Positions 35,328-44,313 of a stretch of 64,000 nucleotides of DNA are shown here, one piece after another (position 1 is the stretch's first letter; every line of letters starts with the position of its first letter). The notes beneath the pieces are model-generated. The model made no database searches and was not told the origin of the DNA. It saw only the letters and a list, made by a program, of their open reading frames with translations. The position numbers and the translations under genes were made by a program. Source of the DNA: Paenibacillus sp. FSL H8-0332 (lineage in GTDB: Bacteria; Bacillota; Bacilli; Paenibacillales; Paenibacillaceae); NCBI RefSeq assembly GCF_037963835.1, contig NZ_CP150145.1:1054001-1118000 (forward strand), given 5' to 3'.

Positions 35328-35530
35328 CAGCCAGTAACATTTATAGATAAATCCTGCAAGAAGTGCAACAATGCTGCCCAATAGAAGCGGCTTATGCAGA
35401 AATCCTGCACGAAATGCAACAAATCCAGCGTTAACTTAGACTAACCACCGTAATTTCTGCAAATTATGCAACATTGTGCTTCAGCCAGTAACATTTATAG
35501 ATAAATCCTGCAAAATGTGCAACAACGCTC
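35328..35530. repeat. Phased word array: ATCCTGCA...TGCAACA type
   Basis: Words of the form AAATCCTGCA-N6-TGCAACA have their CTGCA cores at 35354, 35405, 35457 and 35518 (spacings 51, 52, 61 bp). The first and last copies share a longer upstream identity (CAGCCAGTAACATTTATAGA). Together with the preceding array it fills the 790-bp cobS-cobQ spacer. Confidence 0.85.
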
Positions 35531-35633
35531 TCCATACAAGCGGCCGATGAGAGAGAAAACCATCAGAATTAGTCGGAGTTAGTTGGAGTCTTTCCCCACA
35601 AAAATGTAGACTGAATAGAGGAGGAAGACGAAC

Positions 35634-37265
35634 ATGGAAGATACAGCCGCATACACTAGCCCAGCCAGGGCAGCGGAAGCCGGTCAGCGGCGGCCCGGCG
35701 CTGTGCTGATGATCCAGGGGACCGCCTCCGATGTCGGCAAAAGCCTGGTCACCGCCGCCATCGGGCGGATTATGACCCGGGACGGCTACCGGACCGCCCC
35801 GTTCAAGTCGCAGAATATGGCGCTGAATTCATATGTCACAGCGGACGGCAAGGAAATCGGCCGTGCCCAGGGGATGCAGGCGGAAGCATTCGGCATTACG
35901 GCTACCAGCGATATGAATCCGATTCTGCTGAAGCCCTCCGGGGAGATGAGTGCGCAGATTGTTGTGCACGGGGTGCCGCATGCCGCGCTCAGCGCAAGGG
36001 AATACCGCGAGAAGTTCCTCCCCGAAGCCAAAGGCACCGTAATGGATGCGCTCGGACGGCTGCGGGAGGATTATGATATTGTGCTGATGGAAGGCGCGGG
36101 CAGTCCGGCGGAGATCAACCTCAAGAGCCGGGATATCGTCAATATGAATCTGGCCGGATGGGCGGATGCACCCGTGCTGCTGGTCGCCGACATTGACCGG
36201 GGCGGGGTCTTCGCCTTCATCGTCGGTACCCTGGAGCTGCTGGAACCGCATGAACGCGCCCGGGTCAAGGGCTTCATCATCAATAAATTCCGTGGGGATG
36301 TCTCCCTGTTGCAGCCCGGACTGGACTGGCTGGAAGAGCGTACAGGCATACCGGTGCTGGGGGTGCTGCCGTTCCTGCCGCAGCTGCGGATTGAGGCGGA
36401 GGATTCCGTAGTACTGGAAGGAACGTCCGGCCGTCAACGGGAGGAGTCCGCGAAGGAGCTTGATATCGCGGTCATCCGTTATCCACGGATCTCCAACTTC
36501 ACCGATTTCGATCCGCTGGAGGAGGAGCCGGATGCTACTGTGCGTTATGTGCAGTCAGCCGATGAGCTTGGAACACCGGATGTCATTATCCTGCCGGGCA
36601 CGAAAAACACCGCTGCTGACCTGCAATATCTGCGCGAGCAGGGGTTCCCGGCAGCAATCGAGCTTGCGCTGGAGCGGGGAACGCAACAGCTTGCCGGGAT
36701 CTGCGGCGGGTATCAGATGCTGGGCTTGAAGCTGCTTGATCCCTATGCCGTAGAGAGTGCGGAGCCGGGGGAGAGCGAGGGGCTGGGATATCTGCCGCTC
36801 TCGACGGCTTTTCTCCAGCACAAGACTACGGTGCGGGTGAGCGGCGGACTGGCTGCGGATCACCCCCTGCGCTTAAGCGCCGCAGCCACCGGCGTAACAC
36901 CTGAAGCATTGCCTGTTGCCGGGTATGAGATACATATGGGAACAACTACGAACCACGATCCATCTTCTGTAATCAGCCTGTTTACACTGGCCGGACCGGA
37001 AGGGAATGCTGTGCCGGAGGGCTGGGGGACACGGGACGGCAGAGTCTGGGGCAGCTATCTGCACGGACTGTTCCATAACGACGGGCTGCGCCGGAACTGG
37101 CTGAACGGACTGCGCATTTCCAAGGGACTGGCACCGCTAACCGCCACCTTCTCGGCTGCTGCACTCCGTGAGCAGGAATTCGACCGGCTGGCAGATGCTG
37201 TAGAGTCCCATTTGAATATGGAGGCGGTATATGCAATCATGGGCCTGCCGGGAGGGGGAGAATAG
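35634..37265 (+). CDS. cobQ: Cobyric acid synthase CobQ/CbiP
   Basis: A 543-residue glutamine-dependent amidotransferase that amidates side chains of adenosylcobyrinate a,c-diamide to give adenosylcobyric acid. The N-terminal synthetase domain begins with a P-loop-like [21 protein letters not shown] (about residues 28-48), then [13 protein letters not shown] and [11 protein letters not shown]. The C-terminal glutaminase domain contains the nucleophile Cys in [12 protein letters not shown] and a late His in [14 protein letters not shown]. The ATG follows GAGGAGGAAG. The ynfA-like gene starts 2 bp after its stop. Confidence 0.96.
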   Translation: MEDTAAYTSPARAAEAGQRRPGAVLMIQGTASDVGKSLVTAAIGRIMTRDGYRTAPFKSQNMALNSYVTADGKEIGRAQGMQAEAFGITATSDMNPILLKPSGEMSAQIVVHGVPHAALSAREYREKFLPEAKGTVMDALGRLREDYDIVLMEGAGSPAEINLKSRDIVNMNLAGWADAPVLLVADIDRGGVFAFIVGTLELLEPHERARVKGFIINKFRGDVSLLQPGLDWLEERTGIPVLGVLPFLPQLRIEAEDSVVLEGTSGRQREESAKELDIAVIRYPRISNFTDFDPLEEEPDATVRYVQSADELGTPDVIILPGTKNTAADLQYLREQGFPAAIELALERGTQQLAGICGGYQMLGLKLLDPYAVESAEPGESEGLGYLPLSTAFLQHKTTVRVSGGLAADHPLRLSAAATGVTPEALPVAGYEIHMGTTTNHDPSSVISLFTLAGPEGNAVPEGWGTRDGRVWGSYLHGLFHNDGLRRNWLNGLRISKGLAPLTATFSAAALREQEFDRLADAVESHLNMEAVYAIMGLPGGGE

Positions 37266-37267
37266 CG

Positions 37268-37594
37268 ATGCTGCTTGCCGTGCTGCTGTTTGTCGTAGCT
37301 GGTCTCGCTGAGATCGGCGGCGGATACCTCGTCTGGCTCTGGCTGCGGGAATCGCGCCCGTTATGGTATGGATTAGCAGGCTCGGTTATCCTGATCGGTT
37401 ATGGTATAATCCCGACCTTGCAGAAGTTTCCTTCATTCGGCCGGGTATACGCTGCTTATGGCGGAGTATTCATCGTCCTGGCTGTACTGTGGGGCTGGCT
37501 GGTGGACCGCAAGACGCCGGATCTCTACGACTGGATCGGAGCCGGCATCTGCGTCATCGGGGTATCCGTCATTTTATGGGCACCAAGACACTGA
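37268..37594 (+). CDS. YnfA family membrane protein
   Basis: A 108-residue protein with four hydrophobic helices, typical of the YnfA (UPF0060) family, a small-drug-exporter-like fold of unclear substrate. Family blocks: [18 protein letters not shown] (about residues 14-31), [23 protein letters not shown], and [15 protein letters not shown]. It sits 2 bp after cobQ and is likely cotranscribed; a link to cobalamin is not known. Confidence 0.9.
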   Translation: MLLAVLLFVVAGLAEIGGGYLVWLWLRESRPLWYGLAGSVILIGYGIIPTLQKFPSFGRVYAAYGGVFIVLAVLWGWLVDRKTPDLYDWIGAGICVIGVSVILWAPRH

Positions 37595-37612
37595 GCAACA
37601 TTCTTCACTTTT

Positions 37613-37661
37613 CCAAAAAAAAGCAGTTCCAAAGGCCGCGTAGCCTCGGGAACTGCTTTTT
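37613..37661. terminator. Bidirectional intrinsic terminator
   Basis: AAAAAAGCAGTTCC pairs with GGGAACTGCTTTTT, with T-runs for both strands. It lies between the cobQ-ynfA unit and the convergent chemoreceptor gene. Confidence 0.9.
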
Positions 37662-37701
37662 CTATTTGTTAGTTGAGTTGAATAGTTCTTTCTCAGCACC
37701 C

Positions 37702-39390
37702 TCAAATCTTAAACTGCTGAGCAGCCTTTTGCAGCTTCACGGCCTGCTGGTAGAGGTGCTCGACGGTCAGGGCGTGGCCTTCCAGCTCCTCGTGCTGGCG
37801 TGCCGAGTTGTCGGCAAGTGTGTCTGCGTTCTGCTGCGACTTGGCAGTAATCTGCGCCGTTTCTTCTACAGAGGCACTGACTTCCTCGGTGCCTGCCGAG
37901 ATCTGCTGAGTGGCGGCAGAGACGGACTGGATGCTCTGATTGATGCTCTGAATGAGGATCAGCAGATGGTTGAAGGCATTACCGGCTTCGACCACCTTGT
38001 TCATCCCGGAAGCCACTTCGGCGTTGACATGGTTCATTTCGGATACGGACTGGTTCATATCCGCCTGCAGACTCAGCAGGAATTCACGGATCTGCTCATT
38101 GGATTCCTTGGACTGCTCGGACAGCTTACGCACTTCACCGGCCACAACAGCGAATCCGCGGCCATGCTCCCCGGCACGGGCGGCCTCAATGGAAGCATTA
38201 AGCGACAGCATCTGAATCTGCTTGGTAATCTCGGTAATCCCCTGCACGACCTCACCGATCATCAGCGAGCGTTCGTTCATCAAGCGGAACTGCTCCAGCG
38301 ACTGTTCGGAGGCCTGCTCTACCTGGCGCATCTGCTCCACTGCACTCTGGGCAATGTCGTTGCCGCTCTGGGCTTCGGTGGAAGCCTCGCTGATCTGCTC
38401 GGTGACCTCACCGGCGGCGGAGGCAATATGCTGAATGCCCATATTGATCTCATCCATGGCCCGAGAGTTATCCATCGCGCTGCTGGCAATCATGGTGCTG
38501 CCCTTGCCGATCTCTTCCACAGAGGCCGCCGAATGTTCAGCCATCTCATTCAGGATCTGGACACGCGTCTTCAGATCATTGGAATCGGCCACTACTGTCC
38601 CGGAGGTATCCAGCACATGTCCGATCATCTCCTTCAGCCGCTCACTCATGATGCGGAAGCTTTCGGAGAGCTGTCCAACTTCATCGGTACCCCCCAGGGT
38701 GAGCGCTTCGGTGAAGTCGCCGCCCGCCAGCTTGTTGCTGTAGGCTGCAAGCTTAGTGATCGGGCGGGTAATTCTGCGGCTCATGAAGCCTGCGGCAGTG
38801 ACCCCTATCACCAGCGCCAGCAGAGTAATTCCTGCGCTTGTCCACAGGATGCTGCTCATCTTGTCTTGGACGAAGTCCATATCGGCGCTTGCGGCCACAA
38901 TCATGGTCGTTCCGGGAACACCTACATAAGCACTTTTATGTATACCGTGGCTATCACTATAAATTTCACTAAGTCCGGTCTTACCTTTGGAGGCTTGCTC
39001 CATGGCAGGCGATACTTCTATCGCTTCATCCGGTTTGAGCTTGGCGCCATGATCTGCGGTCAGGACAGTGGCCTGGCCATCCTTCAGATTGATGAGGAAG
39101 ATAGTATCCACATCCAGTTTTTTACGCTTATCCTCCAGATAGAATTCGACATTGGTCCTGGCCTGCTCATTCTTGTTCAGGGTCTGCTGCGCACTGGTTG
39201 CATTCAGGTTCTTATAGGCATCCTGGGCGGCAGCAGTCAGAGACTTGTCGATCTGCGGAATGACATAGCTCTTAATGGTACCGATAGATATAATGTAGAA
39301 GCTGATACTCAACGTAAGAGAAGTGAGTAACAAGACGACAAACAGCAACAGCGTAAACTTGCGACTAATTGATTTTTTAAAGCCAAACAT
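37702..39390 (-). CDS. Methyl-accepting chemotaxis protein
   Basis: A 562-residue transmembrane chemoreceptor. TM1 spans about residues 13-35, an extracellular sensor of about 150 residues (Cache-like, GLSEIYSDSHGIHKSAYVGV) follows, then TM2 at about 185-207. The HAMP domain is at about 208-262 (RRITRPITKLAAYSNKLAGGDF). The cytoplasmic coiled-coil signalling domain carries the tip sequence IEAARAGEHGRGFAVVAGEVRKLSEQS. Methylation-type EE/QE pairs are present; there is no C-terminal CheR-binding pentapeptide. The ATG has AAAAGGAG upstream. The ligand is unknown. Confidence 0.93.
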   Translation of the reverse strand: MFGFKKSISRKFTLLLFVVLLLTSLTLSISFYIISIGTIKSYVIPQIDKSLTAAAQDAYKNLNATSAQQTLNKNEQARTNVEFYLEDKRKKLDVDTIFLINLKDGQATVLTADHGAKLKPDEAIEVSPAMEQASKGKTGLSEIYSDSHGIHKSAYVGVPGTTMIVAASADMDFVQDKMSSILWTSAGITLLALVIGVTAAGFMSRRITRPITKLAAYSNKLAGGDFTEALTLGGTDEVGQLSESFRIMSERLKEMIGHVLDTSGTVVADSNDLKTRVQILNEMAEHSAASVEEIGKGSTMIASSAMDNSRAMDEINMGIQHIASAAGEVTEQISEASTEAQSGNDIAQSAVEQMRQVEQASEQSLEQFRLMNERSLMIGEVVQGITEITKQIQMLSLNASIEAARAGEHGRGFAVVAGEVRKLSEQSKESNEQIREFLLSLQADMNQSVSEMNHVNAEVASGMNKVVEAGNAFNHLLILIQSINQSIQSVSAATQQISAGTEEVSASVEETAQITAKSQQNADTLADNSARQHEELEGHALTVEHLYQQAVKLQKAAQQFKI

Positions 39391-39636
39391 GGCATTCGCT
39401 CCTTTTCCGTGAATTGCATCTTAATCTCCATATTCTATAGAATTAACCTCCGGTTGAATAGTGAAAATTTGCTATATGCTGCATTATTTTCAGAAAAAGC
39501 TGAATATTTAACGACTCTATCACCAATTCGCCAAAAAGAAGCAACGAAATGCCGTCTTTCTGAAAATTTAAAATTCCATAGCATGTTAGCTTAGTATGTG
39601 ATAGAGTAAATATGTTTTGTTTTTGACTACTGTGAT

Positions 39637-39676
39637 CCGCGGTTCGTAACCATCCCGCGTAACCAAAACTAGGAGG
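39637..39676 (+). promoter_or_regulatory. preQ1-I riboswitch
   Basis: The pattern matches the class I preQ1 aptamer: P1 5' arm CGCGG (39638-39642), loop TTCGTAACCAT, P1 3' arm CCGCG (39655-39659), then the A-rich tail TAACCAAAACTAGGAGG. The tail includes the Shine-Dalgarno AGGAGG (39671-39676), so ligand binding should hide the ribosome site. The downstream gene is a queuosine-precursor transporter, which fits. Confidence 0.85.
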
Positions 39677-39689
39677 AATACCAGGCATT

Positions 39690-40397
39690 ATGTTTAACTT
39701 GTTGTGGGGCGTTTGTTTTGTTGTCGTTAATTTTGTGTTTTTTCTGCTGTGCTACCGCTTATTCGGTAAAAAAGGGCTCTACGCCTGGGTCGGCATGGCT
39801 ACTGTAGTCGCTAATATCCAGGTAGCCAAGACGATTGCGATGCCGTTCGATATAGTGATGACGCTGGGCAATACGATGTATGTCACGCTCTATATGACCA
39901 GTGACCTGCTCAATGAGCGGTACGGCCGGGCTGAAGCCCGGAGTGCTGTGTGGTTCGGCTTCTTCACGCTGCTGATGACTACCGTCATTATGCAGATGGT
40001 GCTGGTGTTCAAGCCGCAGGAGACGGACATTGCCCAATCCGCGCTGCAGACGATATTCGGCCTGATGCCGAGACTGGCGTTGGGCAGTCTGACCGCTTAT
40101 TTTATCAGCCAGTTCCTGGATGTACGGCTCTACGCCTGGATCCGGAAGTATTACGGCAGCTCTAAGCAGCTATGGATTCGCTCGAACGGCAGCACGATGA
40201 TCAGCTCCTTTGTCGATACGCTGATCTTCTGCACGATTGCTTTTGCCGGAACCTATGACATGAAGGTGTGGACCGAGATTCTGCTGACCACCTACCTGTC
40301 CAAGTTCATCCTCACGGCCGCCGGCACGCCGGTGCTGTATCTGGGCCGTTCCTTCAAATTTGCCGAAGAAGAGCATAAGCCTGTTATCCGGGAGTAA
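39690..40397 (+). CDS. Queuosine precursor transporter (YhhQ/VUT family)
   Basis: A 235-residue membrane protein with about six hydrophobic helices. Family features: TVVANIQVAKTI (about residues 38-49), MTSDLLNERYGRAEARSAVWFGF (about residues 69-91), and the late NGSTMISSFVDTLIFCTIAF. Members import queuosine precursors such as preQ0 or preQ1 for tRNA modification. The preQ1-I riboswitch directly upstream supports that role. The ATG at 39690 is 13 bases from AGGAGG, rather far, but no nearer ATG is in frame. Confidence 0.92.
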   Translation: MFNLLWGVCFVVVNFVFFLLCYRLFGKKGLYAWVGMATVVANIQVAKTIAMPFDIVMTLGNTMYVTLYMTSDLLNERYGRAEARSAVWFGFFTLLMTTVIMQMVLVFKPQETDIAQSALQTIFGLMPRLALGSLTAYFISQFLDVRLYAWIRKYYGSSKQLWIRSNGSTMISSFVDTLIFCTIAFAGTYDMKVWTEILLTTYLSKFILTAAGTPVLYLGRSFKFAEEEHKPVIRE

Positions 40398-40410
40398 GCC
40401 TCCCCATTAT

Positions 40411-40450
40411 AAAGCCCCAGCCCCCGAAGATCCGGGAGACTGGGGCTTTT
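40411..40450 (+). terminator. Intrinsic terminator after the queuosine precursor transporter
   Basis: AAAGCCCCAG and CTGGGGCTTT form the outer stem, with an inner CCCC/GGG part, followed by TTTT. Confidence 0.85.
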
Positions 40451-40513
40451 GTGTGCCTTGATATATAGCAGACTCGCGCACTAACTTGAAGCTTCCTGAA
40501 CGCTCAGGCAAAA

Positions 40514-41608
40514 TTACAGGTTAAGCACTGTCCATTCTTTGGGGAAGCGGGTCAGCGTCTGCGGACCTTCTGCGGTGACTAGCACATCATCCTCAATGCG
40601 CACACCGCCGAGACCCGGCACATAAATCCCCGGCTCAACAGTGAAGACGTTGCCGTTCTGGATGATATCCGTATTGAGCCCGTGCAACGAAGGATATTCA
40701 TGGGTGTCCATGCCCAGCCCGTGTCCGACACGGTGCATGAAATACTCCCCGTAACCTGCGGCTTCAATCACATCACGTGCCGCCTTGTCGACAGAACCGA
40801 AGGACGCTCCGGCCACGGAGGCGGCAATGCCCGCTTCATTGGCAGCAAGCACAGCATTGTATATATCACGCAGTCTGCTGTCCACTTCGCCTACCGCGAA
40901 GGTGCGGGTAATATCGGAAGCGTAGCCTCCGGCATACACACCGAGGTCGAACATCAGCAGATCGCCCGGCTGAATAAGGCGTTCGCCCGGTACACCGTGC
41001 GGCAGGGCCGTGTTCGGACCGGACAGCACCATCGTGTCGAAGGAGGGGCCGGAGGCGCCGACTTTTTTCATCAGATACTCCAGCTCCGCTACCAGTTCAA
41101 TCTCACTGACTCCGGCTTTGACATGCGCCAGGCCGCGCCTTAGAACCTCCTCCACCAGCTCGGCGGCATGCTTCATGATACGCACTTCCTCCGGGGTCTT
41201 GACCGCGCGCATCGCCCGGAGCAGATGGCCGATATCCTGGTAGGAACCGGCAGCGACCGCTTCTGCGAGGAGCTCATACCGGCTGACGGAGAAGTGTTCC
41301 TTCTCGATGCCAATGCTGCCCGGACTAACGCTGCCGAAGCGTGACTTCAGCAGAGCGTACGGGTTGTCCGTGTCGCTGTGTGTCAGAATCGTCTTCACTG
41401 AGGAAGCGGCATGTGCGGCTTCGGCGTCCAGCGCCGGAACGATCAGCACCGGTTCTTCCCCCCGGATCAGCAGCAGGCCGAGAAAACGTTCATGCGGGTT
41501 GCTGGCAAAGCCCGTCAAATAGTACACATGCTTGGGATCGGTTACGAGCAGGGCATCCAGGCTTGCGGCTGCCATGTCCTGCTCCATTTGTTGCAGAGCT
41601 GCATTCAT
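40514..41608 (-). CDS. Xaa-Pro peptidase, M24 family (aminopeptidase P / prolidase-like)
   Basis: A 364-residue cytoplasmic dimetal peptidase that cleaves peptides next to proline. The N-terminal creatinase-like domain spans about residues 1-130. The catalytic pita-bread domain has the metal ligands in DLGVYAGGYASDITRTF (two Asp), RVGHGLGMDTHEYP (His), FTVEPGIYVPGLGGVRIEDDV (two Glu). The open frame begins at 41665, but the ATG at 41608 follows an AAAGGGGA site and gives the family's normal length. It is a single gene on the minus strand. Confidence 0.9.
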   Translation of the reverse strand: MNAALQQMEQDMAAASLDALLVTDPKHVYYLTGFASNPHERFLGLLLIRGEEPVLIVPALDAEAAHAASSVKTILTHSDTDNPYALLKSRFGSVSPGSIGIEKEHFSVSRYELLAEAVAAGSYQDIGHLLRAMRAVKTPEEVRIMKHAAELVEEVLRRGLAHVKAGVSEIELVAELEYLMKKVGASGPSFDTMVLSGPNTALPHGVPGERLIQPGDLLMFDLGVYAGGYASDITRTFAVGEVDSRLRDIYNAVLAANEAGIAASVAGASFGSVDKAARDVIEAAGYGEYFMHRVGHGLGMDTHEYPSLHGLNTDIIQNGNVFTVEPGIYVPGLGGVRIEDDVLVTAEGPQTLTRFPKEWTVLNL

Positions 41609-41810
41609 TTCAAAAGTTCCCCTTTCATCTACAGCTTGAACAGCAATGTTCCCATTATAATTCATAATCCTGAAGCCTGCACATCCCGGACGAAGACTAT
41701 GTTAACCCTCCGAAATGATGTAACATGAGCTTATCGCATATACTCGGATATGGAGTAAGGTTAGGCCGGTGCTTGAGCTGTGCTGGCCGGCGAGGAAGGG
41801 GAGGATGTCC

Positions 41811-42653
41811 ATGCAAGGCAAAACCGTGCTGATCACCGGTGCGAACTCCGGGATGGGGCTGGCTACAACCGTAGAAATGGCCCGCAGGGGAGCAACTGTC
41901 ATTATGGCCTGCCGCAGCCTTAAGCGGGGAGAAGAGGCGCTTGCTGAAGCGGTGCGGCAGAGCGGCTCCAGCAAGATCCGGCTGATGCTGTGCGATCTTG
42001 CTTCCTTCGATAGCATTCGCGCTTTTGCCGGGGAGTTCTCTGCCGAATATCCTGTACTGGATGTTCTGATCAATAACGCAGGGGTGGTCGCGCTGAAGCG
42101 TGAGCTGACAGTAGATGGCTACGAGCTGGATCTGGGCGTGAATCATCTGGGGCACTTCCTGCTGACCCTCCTGCTGCTGGATAACCTCAAATCTGCTGAA
42201 CAAGGCCGGATTGTGGTTGTGGCTTCGGGAGCCTATAAGCTCGGCAAGCTGTATCTGGAGGATCATACGTTATCCCGTGGCTTCAATCCGGCTAAGGCGT
42301 ACGCCCGCTCCAAGCTGGCGAATATTCTGTTCACCCATGAGCTGGCTGCTCGCCTGAAGGATACCCGGGTTACTGTGAATTGTCTGCATCCGGGCGCGGT
42401 GGGAACGAGTATCGGGGTGAACCGGGAGACCGGCTTCGGGCGCGGAGTGCTGAAGCTGCTGTCCCGCTTCTTCCTGACGCCTGAGCAGGGGGCAGATACG
42501 GCCATCCTGCTGGCGACTGCGCCGGAGCTGGACGGGGTAAGCGGGCAATATTATTACCGCCGCAAGATCAAGGAACTGACGCCACGGGCGGAGGATACAG
42601 AAGCGGCCGCACGATTATGGAAATGGAGTCTGGAGCAGACGGGGCTAGAGTAA
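41811..42653 (+). CDS. Short-chain dehydrogenase/reductase (retinol dehydrogenase-like SDR)
   Basis: A 280-residue classical SDR using NAD(P)(H). The cofactor motif is TGANSGMG (about residues 8-15), followed by CRSLKRGEEAL, which suggests NADP(H) preference. DLASFDSIRAF, the NNAG tetrad element, the LGVNHLGHFLL helix and the active site YARSKLAN (Tyr-x-x-x-Lys) complete the set. It resembles the retinol dehydrogenase/WW-oxidoreductase-like bacterial branch; the substrate is unknown. The ATG at 41811 is six bases after GGGGAGG, better than the ATG at 41805. Confidence 0.88.
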   Translation: MQGKTVLITGANSGMGLATTVEMARRGATVIMACRSLKRGEEALAEAVRQSGSSKIRLMLCDLASFDSIRAFAGEFSAEYPVLDVLINNAGVVALKRELTVDGYELDLGVNHLGHFLLTLLLLDNLKSAEQGRIVVVASGAYKLGKLYLEDHTLSRGFNPAKAYARSKLANILFTHELAARLKDTRVTVNCLHPGAVGTSIGVNRETGFGRGVLKLLSRFFLTPEQGADTAILLATAPELDGVSGQYYYRRKIKELTPRAEDTEAAARLWKWSLEQTGLE

Positions 42654-42772
42654 TGTGGTTTCAGTAGTGTTGCTTCAGCATTGCTGCAACTGTAGAGCTG
42701 CTGCGTAATAAGACCGGCTTGGAGTATAATTATTGTACAGATGCTCATACCACAATTAGGGGGACATACAGC

Positions 42773-43276
42773 ATGGATTGGCAGGCTTACAGCATAGAAG
42801 ATGCAGTAATAGAGGATTTGGAAGCAATTGTGGAGATCTATAATTCGACGGTTGCCGGAAGAGTGGTCACTGCGGATCTTGAACCGGTAAGCGTGGAGGA
42901 ACGGGTGGGATGGTTCCATGAGCATAGCAGCCATCACAGGCCGCTGTGGGTGCTGAGACAGGGCGGCGAGATCGCGGCCTGGTTCAGCTTCCAGTCGTTC
43001 TACGGACGTCCGGCTTACAATGGAACAGCAGAGATTAGTGTCTATGTAAATGAGAAATTCCGCGGCAGCGGTGCCGGAAGTATTCTGCTCGCCAAGGCGG
43101 TGGAGGAATGTCCGCGCCTTGGGCTGCAGAATCTGGTCGGGTTTGTATTCGGCCATAATGAGCCCAGCCTCGCCCTGCTGCGGAAGTTCGAATTCAAGGA
43201 GTGGGGGCTTCTGCCGGGAGTCGCGGTGCTTGACGGCATCCCGCGCGATCTGGTCATCATTGGCCGCAAGCTGTAA
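42773..43276 (+). CDS. GNAT acetyltransferase, phosphinothricin acetyltransferase-like
   Basis: A 167-residue acetyltransferase. It has [23 protein letters not shown] near residues 22-44, which is the pattern of the phosphinothricin/methionine sulfoximine N-acetyltransferase branch, then the acetyl-CoA loop [11 protein letters not shown] and a terminal [16 protein letters not shown]. The ATG at 42773 has a GGGGG stretch upstream. A TATAAT box lies at 42725-42730, but the -35 is weak. The actual amine substrate is not known. Confidence 0.83.
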   Translation: MDWQAYSIEDAVIEDLEAIVEIYNSTVAGRVVTADLEPVSVEERVGWFHEHSSHHRPLWVLRQGGEIAAWFSFQSFYGRPAYNGTAEISVYVNEKFRGSGAGSILLAKAVEECPRLGLQNLVGFVFGHNEPSLALLRKFEFKEWGLLPGVAVLDGIPRDLVIIGRKL

Positions 43277-43298
43277 ATGTATAAATAGACAGGCCTTA

Positions 43299-43649
43299 TT
43301 AAGGTTGCGGAGGAGCGCTGAAGGCGGAACGGCATTCCTCTTCCGTAATCCATGATTCCGACCAGACCTGGAGATCGCGGATGACGGATTCCAGCGCCCG
43401 GCCTTTGCCTGTAAGCGAATACTGGATGCGGACGGGGGTCTCAGGGAATACCTCGCGCAGCACGATGCCTTCCTGCTCCAGCTCCTTTAGCCGTTCAGAC
43501 AGCAGCCGGCCGCTGACAGGCAGCGAGGACTCAATTTCCCCGAAGCGCTGGGGTCCCAAGAGCAGCTGATAGATGATTAAGCCCGTCCAGCGTCTGCCGA
43601 TAATATCCATGCTTTTTTGTAATCTTGGACATAACTCTATGGATTTCAT
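43299..43649 (-). CDS. HxlR family transcriptional regulator
   Basis: A 116-residue winged-helix regulator. The HxlR pattern is clear: CPRLQKSMDIIGRRWTGLIIYQLLLGPQRFGEIESSLP, then SGRLLSERLKELEQEGIVLREV and the wing PVRIQYSLTGKGRAL. A cysteine near the N-terminus is typical and redox-sensing in some members. The ATG at 43649 has AGAGGTG at a normal distance. It is convergent with the GNAT gene, from which it is separated by 22 bp. Confidence 0.88.
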   Translation of the reverse strand: MKSIELCPRLQKSMDIIGRRWTGLIIYQLLLGPQRFGEIESSLPVSGRLLSERLKELEQEGIVLREVFPETPVRIQYSLTGKGRALESVIRDLQVWSESWITEEECRSAFSAPPQP

Positions 43650-43740
43650 TAGGCTCACCTCTTACTGTACATTATAAACGAAAAGCCCTGCGCCTAAAAC
43701 AAATTTGAATGAAAAGCACGGCTTGAAAGGATGATTTCTC

Positions 43741-44001
43741 TTGGCTAAAAAGAAGAAAAATACCCCGGCTCCGCGTCCTGCGGCAACGGATGCTCCCGCA
43801 ACCCTTAAAGACATGCTCAGCCGCGAGGTGCTGGATAAGCTGAAGGCGCAGTCTGATGCGCTGAAGGCCGAAGAGCAAGGTAAGAAGGACGCAGTCCTGA
43901 AGGCGGCGGAGGACAAGCGCAAGGCTGAGCAGAAACGGCTGGAGAATGATTTCGGTCATCTGCTGGAGAACAGCAATCAGGACTGGTCCAAGTTTAAATA
44001 A
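43741..44001 (+). CDS. YqkE family protein (small, charged, coiled-coil)
   Basis: An 86-residue hydrophilic protein of the YqkE/DUF3886 type. It has a lysine-rich start (AKKKKNTPAPRP), the conserved TLKDMLSREVLDKLKAQ block, a highly charged helix (residues about 40-70) and a C-terminal NDFGHLLENSNQDWSKFK. The function is unknown. It starts at a TTG with AAAGGATG nine bases upstream. It lies just before the RtcB leader promoter but is probably a separate unit. Confidence 0.78.
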   Translation: MAKKKKNTPAPRPAATDAPATLKDMLSREVLDKLKAQSDALKAEEQGKKDAVLKAAEDKRKAEQKRLENDFGHLLENSNQDWSKFK

Positions 44002-44025
44002 AATTAAACTTTACCAGAAAAAGGG

Positions 44026-44055
44026 TTGACAATCTGCTGCAAGGCCATATATTAT
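44026..44055 (+). promoter_or_regulatory. Strong sigma-A-like promoter of the RtcB/AAA operon
   Basis: TTGACA (44026-44031) is followed by TATATT (44048-44053, 16-bp spacer) or TATTAT (44050-44055, 18-bp spacer). Transcription would begin near 44062 and leave about 290 nt of leader before rtcB. Confidence 0.7.
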
Positions 44056-44091
44056 TGGGTTTATCATTTAGAGAAGGGAGGCTGATGGGTC

Positions 44092-44184
44092 ATGATTGGA
44101 ACAAATAAACGGAACAGACAGCAGGATCACCTGACAACCGCATATGTACGATCTGATCTCATCGCCTTCGTCCGGAAGACATAA
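44092..44184 (+). CDS. Putative 30-residue leader peptide upstream of rtcB
   Basis: An ATG at 44092 with GAAGGGAGG about ten bases upstream opens a 30-codon ORF (MIGTNKRNRQQDHLTTAYVR, then SDLIAFVRKT). Its stop codon lies inside the first hairpin of the leader (stem 44177-44182 with 44205-44210). The hairpin-rich region and terminator that follow make it look like a translated leader that could sense ribosome movement. There is no run of one amino acid, so the signal sensed is unclear. Confidence 0.45.
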   Translation: MIGTNKRNRQQDHLTTAYVRSDLIAFVRKT

Positions 44185-44274
44185 TACGCAGGGTATTGCT
44201 GCTGATGTCTGAACTGAATACGGGTGTGCTTTGAACGGGTGCAAGCTTCAACGGGAAGCTGCACCCTGCACGCC
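44177..44274 (+). ncRNA. Structured leader RNA of the rtcB operon, unclassified
   Basis: Stem A: AGACAT (44177-44182) with ATGTCT (44205-44210), continued by AATAC/GTATT. Stem B: GGTGTGC (44223-44229) with GCACGCC (44268-44274), enclosing GGGTGC-A-AGCTTC (44237-44249) with GAAGCTGCACCC (44255-44266). No T-box, riboswitch or ribosomal leader class is recognised. Confidence 0.5.
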
Positions 44275-44276
44275 GG

Positions 44277-44313
44277 GAGCCGCATGATCAGAACTGGTCT
44301 GCGGCTCTTTTTT
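44277..44313 (+). terminator. Intrinsic terminator inside the rtcB leader (attenuator candidate)
   Basis: GAGCCGCA (44277-44284) pairs with TGCGGCTC (44300-44307), followed by six T residues, 41 bp before the rtcB start. Because promoter and terminator both precede rtcB, readthrough must be regulated or rtcB needs another promoter. Confidence 0.85.

Noticed and set aside
37363..39330. Very long plus-strand ORF (655 codons) opposite the chemoreceptor gene
   Set aside because: It is the antisense shadow of the chemoreceptor gene; the translation has no domain and the minus-strand frame is a perfect MCP.
44221..44313. T-box leader before rtcB
   Set aside because: No conserved T-box sequence or specifier stem is seen, and the downstream gene is not an aminoacyl-tRNA synthetase or amino-acid gene.
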